DNA of 8,335 nucleotides from an uncultured Verrucomicrobiota bacterium (GTDB lineage Bacteria; Verrucomicrobiota; Kiritimatiellia; RFP12; UBA1067): the NCBI GenBank assembly GCA_946631535.1, contig CAMPAF010000126.1, positions 1-8,335 on the forward strand. Direction: 5' to 3'. This document shows, one piece after another, positions 1 to 5,288 of the stretch (its first letter is position 1; every line of letters starts with the position of its first letter). The translations under genes were made by a program, and so were the position numbers. The notes below the pieces were generated by a model. The model made no database searches. It was not told the DNA's origin and was given only the letters and a program-made list of their open reading frames with translations.

Positions 1-2181
1 GCCGTGCACGGCGAGCCCGAGGCGAGGGTCGCCGGACATCCCGCGTTCTGGCTGGACGCTTCGGCGGAGAGCTCGATCGTCTACACGACGGACGAGACGA
101 CCGGCACGAACTACGTGACGCGCTGGAACGACTGCCGCGCCGGCGAGCCGATGTTCTGCACGAACATCGTGCGCCGTCCGCAGTACCTGAAAGACGGCAC
201 GCCGTCCGGCACGTACGTGCGCATTGGACAATGCAAGGACGCGGGCAGGTATGTTACGAACACGGAGGTGCTCGTGTGGAGCGAGCCGCTCTACGACATC
301 CGCGCCGTGTTCATGGTGCAGGATCCCACTGAAGGCGGCGGCGTCATCCTCGGCCGCTGCTCCTGGCGTCTCCCCGACCGTTACTACGGTTCGCGCGGCG
401 GCCCGTACTACCGGGGTGGAAATCCCGTGTGGTCGTCGCCGATCATCGCCCCCTCCTTCGCGACGCCCTGCGTCAAGGAAGGGCGCTTCTTCCTCAACGG
501 CGAGGAGGTGGTGGGGTATTCGCATGGCTACCTGGGCGCGTTCATGCAGCTCGTCGAACACCACGTGAACACGGACTATCGGGCCTCGGCGAGCGTACAG
601 CATCTTGCCTGCGACGCCTTTGGCGTGGGCTATCTCGACAACGTCGGCGACGGCACGTTCATCGCAACTGAAAACGGCCGTCTGCGCATCGCCGAGTGCA
701 TCATCTACACGAACTCGCTGAGCTACGTCGAACGACTGGAGACGGCGCAGTACCTCATGCGGAAGTGGATGGGCAAGGACGTCGTCTACCAGGCTTACGA
801 TCCGAACACGAAAGCGCAGGCCGGCACGCTCGCCGCCTGCGGCGAGGAAGTGTCCGTGGCGGCGGGCGAGGACTTCGTCGTCGGCGAGGTGACGGGCACG
901 GGCGGCTTCACGAAGACGGGCGACGGCACGCTGTTCCTGAAGAGCCTGCCGTCCGGCAACGTGCGCGTGGAGGCGGGCGACGTTCTGTTGGATTCCCTTT
1001 CGCTCGCCAATTCGTCCGTGCCGGCCAACGCCTGGATACACATGGACGCCGCGGACGAGTCGACGCTCGTGACGTCCGGGAACTCCGTGACGAAGTGGTA
1101 CGACGCGAGCGGGAACGGCGCGTACCTGCAGAAGCTCTTCACGAACAACCCGCTGCTCGTCTCCAACGTCCTGAACGGACTCCCCGTGGTGGACCTCGGC
1201 ATCCGCAACGGGACGAACAAGGCGGCGCTCCGCTACCACATGGCGGACGGCTCGACCTACATCCACCACAACGACTACCCGAACTACATCAGCTCACCCT
1301 ACGTCTACACGGCGTTCTTCGTCTACGGTTCGAAAGGTGGCGGCGTCTCGCTGTTCGGCTGCTGGGGCAACGGCTTTCCGGCGCAGGGCATCTTCCCGCA
1401 CCAGCCGACCGGCTACGGCGCCGGCGAACGTGGTGCGCCGATGGCTTACACAAGCAACTATGCAGACATGTGGTCGGGGTTGCGGACGGGCATCTCGAAC
1501 GGCACGGTCAACGTGACGCTGAACGGCGTCAAGATGGACCCGCTCGTCACGCCTTTCTCGGGCGGATACGACCTCCTCACGTTCGACTGCTCGGGAAATG
1601 CCCGCAAGGGCGACACGTTCGGGTCGTACGGGCAGGGAGACGCCTATGTCGGCGGCGTGGAGTACGGTGAGATTCTGCTCTACACCAACCGCCTCTCCTC
1701 CGCGGAGATCACGCGGACCGAGGTGTACCTCAACAAGAAGTGGTTCGGCAAAAACACGCCCGGCTTCACCGTGGCGGAGCCGACCTCCCTCTTCGTCTCG
1801 GACGGTGCGTCCGTGACCCTGACGGGCGGCGGCGACGTCTTCCCTGCGGCCATCGGCGGCGCGGGCGCGGTGACGGGCGACGTGCACGTGTCCGCGGGCG
1901 GCGCGCTGATCGCGGAGGTGGCGGCGGACGGCAGCGTGGCGGGTCCGCTCGCGGTGAACGGCGCGCTTGACCTCTCAAAGGGCGGCAGCGTGGCGTTCAC
2001 GGGCGCGACTGAGAGCCTGCAGCCGGGACACTATCCGCTCGTGACGGCCACGGATCTGGATTTCGGCGGCGAATGGACATGCGCCTCGCCGCACGTCTCG
2101 CGCACCGCCTTCCTGCGCGCGTCCGGCAACACGGTCACGCTCGTCGTCGCCTCCCGCGGCACAATCCTCATCTTCCGCTGA
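1..2181 (+). CDS. LamG-like / autotransporter-repeat surface protein, 5' partial
   Basis: The frame is open from the left edge, so the true start lies outside and the GTG at position 4 is not a credible start. Counting codons from base 1, about 726 residues are visible. Residues ~15-262 and ~343-585 are two related concanavalin A/LamG-type modules. Each opens with a Trp/Asp-Ala motif (WLDAS; WIHMDAADES) followed by VTRW or VTKW. Each closes with a YTN-L-S...E...YL-KKW-GK signature (ends near 777 and 1752). Between them, ~295-335 (GTGGFTKTGDGTLFL) matches the autotransporter-associated beta-strand repeat. The C-terminus (1780-2178) is Gly/Ala/Val-rich beta repeat ending SRGTILIFR before TGA. 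Proteins of this build are usually exported and sit at the cell surface, where the LamG modules may bind glycans. The exact ligand is unknown. No outer-membrane barrel domain or classical anchor is visible in this part. Confident as a real gene and for the fold; function is inferred. Confidence 0.85.
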   Translation, partial: AVHGEPEARVAGHPAFWLDASAESSIVYTTDETTGTNYVTRWNDCRAGEPMFCTNIVRRPQYLKDGTPSGTYVRIGQCKDAGRYVTNTEVLVWSEPLYDIRAVFMVQDPTEGGGVILGRCSWRLPDRYYGSRGGPYYRGGNPVWSSPIIAPSFATPCVKEGRFFLNGEEVVGYSHGYLGAFMQLVEHHVNTDYRASASVQHLACDAFGVGYLDNVGDGTFIATENGRLRIAECIIYTNSLSYVERLETAQYLMRKWMGKDVVYQAYDPNTKAQAGTLAACGEEVSVAAGEDFVVGEVTGTGGFTKTGDGTLFLKSLPSGNVRVEAGDVLLDSLSLANSSVPANAWIHMDAADESTLVTSGNSVTKWYDASGNGAYLQKLFTNNPLLVSNVLNGLPVVDLGIRNGTNKAALRYHMADGSTYIHHNDYPNYISSPYVYTAFFVYGSKGGGVSLFGCWGNGFPAQGIFPHQPTGYGAGERGAPMAYTSNYADMWSGLRTGISNGTVNVTLNGVKMDPLVTPFSGGYDLLTFDCSGNARKGDTFGSYGQGDAYVGGVEYGEILLYTNRLSSAEITRTEVYLNKKWFGKNTPGFTVAEPTSLFVSDGASVTLTGGGDVFPAAIGGAGAVTGDVHVSAGGALIAEVAADGSVAGPLAVNGALDLSKGGSVAFTGATESLQPGHYPLVTATDLDFGGEWTCASPHVSRTAFLRASGNTVTLVVASRGTILIFR

Positions 2182-2206
2182 GGTTGTCGTCCGCGCGCCC
2201 CTCCCT

Positions 2207-2246
2207 TGCGGTTCCCCATGCGGGAGGGCCGCGCTACTGCGCGGCC
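2207..2246. repeat. Palindromic repeat, copy 1 (REP-like)
   Basis: A 22-base head (2207-2228, core TCCCCATGCGG) runs into a perfect 8-bp hairpin. GGCCGCGC (2227-2234) pairs with GCGCGGCC (2239-2246) around a TACT loop. It begins 25 bases after the stop of the surface-protein gene. There is no following T-run, so a classical rho-independent terminator is unlikely, although the stem could still protect or end the transcript. It looks like a REP-type interspersed element. Genome copy number cannot be seen here. Confidence 0.7.
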
Positions 2247-2259
2247 GCGCCGCCGAGAC

Positions 2260-2301
2260 TGCGGCTCCCCATGCGGTAGGGACGGCGTTCCATCGCCGTC
2301 C
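2260..2301. repeat. Palindromic repeat, copy 2 (REP-like)
   Basis: The head (2260-2281) matches copy 1 at 20 of 22 positions, with a period of 53 bases. The hairpin has a different sequence but is again perfect over 8 bp: GGACGGCG (2280-2287) pairs with CGCCGTCC (2294-2301) around TTCCAT. A conserved head with replaced but still complementary stems argues that the structure is maintained. The rest of the intergenic region, 2302-2388, holds no gene or clear signal that I can see. Confidence 0.7.
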
Positions 2302-2388
2302 GAATTGCCGGTGGTGTCGGACGAGATCGAGGGCTGCGGCGGGTTCGTAAACGCGCCAGCGAGTGTTCTGAAAAATGAGCCGTCGATA

Positions 2389-2766
2389 TTACCAAAGGGT
2401 TTGAACCGGGTATTGCGGGATGATCCCATCTCGCGTCACGATGGTAAAACCCTCTTCTTGCGCCTGGGCAATCAGCAATCGGTCAAATGGATCGCGATGG
2501 ATATCTGGAAGCGCTTTTATGCGCTCCAGATGCGCTGGAAGGATTGAAACATGGCGAAATCCGGCTTTGCGGCAGAAGCCGTCGTAATCGGATATTATGA
2601 TGGCACGATTCAACCTTCCAATACTTTGCTTGATGGCTATTTCCCAAAGGGACGCCACTGAGTAGAAACACTCGGACGAATCTATCAGATTCCGCAACGC
2701 AACCGGCAATTCCGGCGCGGCATCGACATACTATAGGATGGCATGGGTGTCGAGAAGGTATTGCAT
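2389..2766 (-). pseudogene. vapC: VapC-like PIN-domain toxin, interrupted by TAG at codon 12
   Basis: Reading from the ATG at 2766-2764 gives MQYLLDTHAIL, then TAG (2733-2731), then YVDAAPEL and an open frame to TAA at 2389, 125 residues in all. This is a full-length PIN-domain ribonuclease of the DPFDR/LLIAQA subgroup (COG3744 type). Acidic residues of the Mg-binding site are recognisable: D6 (LLDTH), E42 (SLWEIAIK), D95 (DPFDRLLIAQA) and D113 (VTRD). Family members usually have Trp at the stop position (LLDTH--LW), so a single TGG-to-TAG change explains it. Translation from the TTG at 2709 would give 106 residues without D6, probably inactive. GGAG (2778-2775) lies 8 bases before the ATG, and the ATG shares one base with the antitoxin's TGA, a typical coupled toxin-antitoxin layout. 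TAG also ends the GH123-like and M20 genes here, so recoding is unlikely. A sequencing error is the main alternative. Confidence 0.85.
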
Positions 2767-3011
2767 CACATATACTCCGCAAAATCCTCAAGAGGCGCGT
2801 CGAAGTCGGATGACATCATTACTTTTCCCTTGAGGACTCCATACTGCGACACTCTCTTACACGGGGGCGTTACCGCGTTGTGGGAATCCACGACATGCCA
2901 AACAGGAACGAATTGCTCGCCTGATGCCGCAAGAGTCCCCCAAAGGTAGTTCATGACCTCTACCTTTTCTTCTATCGTCATCTTGTCTATTGCCTCCATC
3001 ACTGCTGGCAT
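2766..3011 (-). CDS. VapB-like antitoxin (partner of the PIN toxin)
   Basis: An 81-residue protein directly upstream of the PIN toxin, its TGA overlapping the toxin ATG by one base. It should bind and neutralise the toxin and repress its own operon. The N-terminus (residues ~5-40: MEAIDKMTIEEKVEVMNYLW, then PVWH) resembles the short 'addiction module component' family (Unstab_antitox type). The C-terminus (~58-81: GVLKGKV, then SDFDAPLEDFAEYM) is the acidic/aromatic toxin-binding tail common in DUF2281/VapB-type partners of PIN toxins. The start at 3011 is favoured because GAGGTG (3022-3017) lies 5 bases upstream; the Met at codon 5 is a weaker option. Intact antitoxin with broken toxin is the expected direction of decay for such a module. 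Family naming is from memory of motifs, so the two-part reading is inference. Confidence 0.8.
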   Translation of the reverse strand: MPAVMEAIDKMTIEEKVEVMNYLWGTLAASGEQFVPVWHVVDSHNAVTPPCKRVSQYGVLKGKVMMSSDFDAPLEDFAEYM

Positions 3012-3016
3012 ATCTT

Positions 3017-3022
3017 CACCTC
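3017..3022 (-). promoter_or_regulatory. Shine-Dalgarno of the antitoxin gene
   Basis: GAGGTG on the minus strand, 5 bases before the ATG at 3011. It fixes the antitoxin start. It also contrasts with the two glycoside hydrolase genes, which have no such site. Confidence 0.65.
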
Positions 3023-3034
3023 GCTTTTGGTCAA

Positions 3035-3047
3035 GGGTACAACACCC
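3035..3047. promoter_or_regulatory. Possible antitoxin operator (small inverted repeat)
   Basis: GGGT (3035-3038) and ACCC (3044-3047) form an inverted repeat around ACAAC, between the predicted vapBC transcription start and the antitoxin ATG. Type II antitoxins commonly bind such palindromes to autoregulate. The arms are only 4 bp, so this may be chance. Confidence 0.25.
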
Positions 3048-3064
3048 ATTTCAAAAACGCCAAT

Positions 3065-3093
3065 ATGATACCATAACCCTCCATCGGTTTCAA
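3065..3093 (-). promoter_or_regulatory. Predicted sigma-70 promoter of the vapBC operon
   Basis: On the minus strand, TTGAAA (3093-3088, 5 of 6 to the -35 consensus) is followed after exactly 17 bases by TATCAT (3070-3065, 5 of 6 to the -10). Transcription should start near 3058, giving a leader of about 46 bases that contains the Shine-Dalgarno and the small inverted repeat. Confidence 0.55.
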
Positions 3094-3148
3094 CAAGGCT
3101 GTCAAAAGAGCACCCATAAGATTTCATGCCCTTTAGGCATCTTTCCCA

Positions 3149-3177
3149 TTTACGCCACACTGCGGATTTGATAGACT
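3149..3177 (+). promoter_or_regulatory. Predicted promoter of the GH78 gene, abutting its ATG
   Basis: TTTACG (3149-3154) and TAGACT (3172-3177) are 17 bases apart, each matching the sigma-70 consensus at 4 of 6 positions. The -10 ends 7 bases before the ATG at 3185, so the mRNA would begin at or next to the start codon. No purine-rich ribosome site precedes the ATG, which fits a leaderless message. Alone this is a weak match; it gains support from the same geometry at the next gene. Confidence 0.4.
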
Positions 3178-3184
3178 GCGCTGC

Positions 3185-5239
3185 ATGAAACAACATGCAT
3201 TTGCGAGTCTTTTTGTGTTGGCGGTGACGTTCGCCGTCAGCCTGCTTCATGCAGATCAGTCCCCGCTGGCTGCGCTGCCGTGGATAGGCGACGGACAGCC
3301 CGACCGCAACGGCGCCGACTGGTACGAGGAGGATCCCGCGCCCGAGTTCGACGCGGAGTTCGTCCTGCCGCCGGGCGTCACCGAGACGAAGGTCCATTTC
3401 GTCTGCGCCGGCTTCGGCTGGTTCGCCATAAATGGCGCGCACATGAACCAGGACGGACTCGACACGCTATGGACGCCCTACGGCAAGACCATCTACTCCT
3501 CGACCCATGCGCTCAAGGTAGCCTCCTCCAGGAATACGGTCCGCGTGCGGCTGGGCAACGGTTTCTACAACCTGCCGCCGCTCCGTTTCTGGGGACATCG
3601 CCACTTCCGCGAAGTGCTGGCGCACGGACGTCCCTGCTTCAAGATGGCGATCGACGGCGTTGAGAAGCCGCTGGAATGGAAGTGGCGCAAGACGAACGTC
3701 ATCCGCAACTCCGTCTACCTCGGTACCGAGATAGACGCAACGCGGCCCGAGGACACGGAGTGGAAGCCCGCCGCAGCCGTGAAGGGGCCGAAGGGCGAGA
3801 TCGTCGAATGGCCGCGCTCGAATCCGGGAATGATCAGCGATGGTAGCGATTGCGGCAAGGCGCGTTGGCTGAAGGAAGGGGAGGTGCAGGTGATCGACTT
3901 CGGCGTCAACGCGTCAGGCGTCCCGAATTTCCGTTTCGGGAACGAGGCGCGCGGCACGCGCATCGAGATCGTCTACGGCGAGCGGCTCAACGCGGACGGT
4001 TCGGTCAACGTGCTCACCCAGACCGCCGGACAGATCAAGCGCGGCAACGGCGGACCAGGCGCGCCGCACGTCGCCTGCCAGCGTGACGCATACGTCTGCG
4101 GCGGCACGGCGGAGGAACGCTTCTCTCCGCCGTTCACATGGCACATCTTCCGCTACGCGGAGATTCGCGGTGCGAAGCGGCTGCTGGAAGGGGACGACGC
4201 CAGGCGCACGGTGAGGTCGATGCTGTCGCTTGAGGAGAAGGCGCTTCCGGCCTCGACCTTCAAGACGGACAATGCCGACATCGCGGCCATCCACGAGATG
4301 TGCCGCCGGACATTCCAGGCCAACCTGATCGGAGGAGTGCAGAGCGACTGTCCCGGGCGCGAGCGGCTGGGCTACGGCGGCGACATCGTGTCGACGTACG
4401 AGGCGTACATGCTCAACTGGGACATGCGCGCGATCTATCTCAAGATCCTGCGGGACTTCGCGGACGAGGCGTCCGACGACGGATGGATCACCGAGACTGC
4501 GCCCTACGTGGGGATCGCCGTGAAGGGCGAGGGCGGCAGGTCGGGGCCTGTCTCGTGGGCGCTCGCCGTTCCTGAGCTGATCGACGGTCTCCTGCGCCAC
4601 TACGACGAGACAAAGGCGCTCGACTACTATCCAGTCTGCACGCGCTACATCCGCCAACTGGCTGCGAGGCATCCCGACGGGCTCATCCCGCAGTGCATCG
4701 GCGACCATGAGGCGCTGCAGCGCGCGCCAGACGGCGTGACGGCCACGGCGCACTGGCATCGTTTTGTTTCGCTCACGGCCGGCTTCGCGAAGCGGCTGGG
4801 GCGTGCCGACGACGCGGCGGAGTTCGACGCGCTCGCGGCGAAGATCAAGGCGGCGTTCGCCGCGAAATACGTGAAGGACGGCGTCGTGGCGAACGGCTCG
4901 CAGTCGGCGCAGTCGATTGGGCTCTACCTCGGGCTCGTGCCTGCCGACCAGATTCCGGCCGCGGAGCGGCGGCTCGTCGCGTCCATCGAAGAGAAGGGGT
5001 GTGGCCCCACGACCGGCATCTTCTCCACCCGGTACATGCTGATGTACCTGTCGGAAAACGGACGCGTCGACCTCGCGCGGAAGATCGTGCTGCACAAGGG
5101 CTTCCCCGGATGGCTGCACATGCTTGAGCGCGGCGCTACCACGCTGTGGGAGACGTGGAAGGAGAGCGACAACGTCTACTCCAACTGCCACCCGATGTTC
5201 GGCTCAGTGGACGAATGGATCCTCAGGTACGCCCGCTGA
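3185..5239 (+). CDS. Secreted GH78 alpha-L-rhamnosidase
   Basis: 684 residues. It should release terminal alpha-L-rhamnose by an inverting mechanism, outside the cytoplasm. Residues 1-23 are a signal peptide (MKQHAF, hydrophobic core, SLLHA/DQ). Residues ~45-200 are the N-terminal beta-sandwich of rhamnosidases (FAINGAHM, LGNGFYNLP). Residues ~235-331 are the second sandwich (VIDFGVNASG, YGERLNADG, FRYAEIRG). Residues ~355-684 are the (alpha/alpha)6 catalytic domain. The motif SDCPGRERLGYGGD gives D388, E393 and D400 with the spacing seen in GH78. ATTLWETW supplies E656, the expected general base, followed by HPMFGSVDEW. All catalytic acids thus seem present. The protein stops at WILRYAR, just where the usual C-terminal beta-sandwich would begin, and only 49 bases separate it from the next gene. 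The start at 3185 is supported by the signal peptide and the adjacent promoter. Family call is firm; the natural substrate is unknown. Confidence 0.92.
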   Translation: MKQHAFASLFVLAVTFAVSLLHADQSPLAALPWIGDGQPDRNGADWYEEDPAPEFDAEFVLPPGVTETKVHFVCAGFGWFAINGAHMNQDGLDTLWTPYGKTIYSSTHALKVASSRNTVRVRLGNGFYNLPPLRFWGHRHFREVLAHGRPCFKMAIDGVEKPLEWKWRKTNVIRNSVYLGTEIDATRPEDTEWKPAAAVKGPKGEIVEWPRSNPGMISDGSDCGKARWLKEGEVQVIDFGVNASGVPNFRFGNEARGTRIEIVYGERLNADGSVNVLTQTAGQIKRGNGGPGAPHVACQRDAYVCGGTAEERFSPPFTWHIFRYAEIRGAKRLLEGDDARRTVRSMLSLEEKALPASTFKTDNADIAAIHEMCRRTFQANLIGGVQSDCPGRERLGYGGDIVSTYEAYMLNWDMRAIYLKILRDFADEASDDGWITETAPYVGIAVKGEGGRSGPVSWALAVPELIDGLLRHYDETKALDYYPVCTRYIRQLAARHPDGLIPQCIGDHEALQRAPDGVTATAHWHRFVSLTAGFAKRLGRADDAAEFDALAAKIKAAFAAKYVKDGVVANGSQSAQSIGLYLGLVPADQIPAAERRLVASIEEKGCGPTTGIFSTRYMLMYLSENGRVDLARKIVLHKGFPGWLHMLERGATTLWETWKESDNVYSNCHPMFGSVDEWILRYAR

Positions 5240-5253
5240 GAGCGATGTCATCG

Positions 5254-5282
5254 TTGCCTGTGTGCAGGAAATGCGCTATAAT
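5254..5282 (+). promoter_or_regulatory. Strong sigma-70 promoter of the GH123-like gene, leaderless layout
   Basis: A perfect TATAAT (5277-5282) is preceded after 17 bases by TTGCCT (5254-5259, 4 of 6 to TTGACA). Transcription is expected about 7 bases after the -10, which is the A of the ATG at 5289. The only Shine-Dalgarno-like stretch (AGGAA, 5266-5270) lies 18 bases away and inside the promoter spacer, so it cannot serve. It lets the gene be expressed apart from the GH78 gene upstream. Confidence 0.65.
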
Positions 5283-5288
5283 GGCGGC

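Noticed and set aside
696..1670. A 324-codon open frame on the plus strand.
   Set aside because: It is out of frame with the clear LamG-type protein and very Arg/His-rich; a GC-driven shadow.
2206..2547. A plus-strand 113-codon frame across the repeats and the toxin remnant.
   Set aside because: It begins in the palindromic repeat, has no ribosome site, and overlaps the recognisable PIN-domain remnant on the other strand.
2731..2733. UAG reassigned to an amino acid in this organism.
   Set aside because: The GH123-like and M20 genes both end at TAG where their families end, so TAG acts as a stop here.
3126..3140. Hairpin ATGCC/GGCAT upstream of the GH78 gene.
   Set aside because: A 5-bp stem without a clear T-run; expected by chance, and too weak to call a terminator or regulator.
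3914..5191. A 425-codon open frame on the minus strand.
   Set aside because: It is the antisense shadow of the GH78 catalytic region, with Arg/Val-rich composition and no recognisable motif.
5225..5240. Inverted repeat CTCAG/CTGAG at the end of the GH78 gene as a terminator.
   Set aside because: Only a 5-bp stem within coding sequence and no T-run after it.
5124..5288. An upstream in-frame extension of the GH123-like gene.
   Set aside because: It overlaps the end of the GH78 gene, adds Arg/Ser-rich sequence with no motif, and would bury the signal peptide that begins at 5289.
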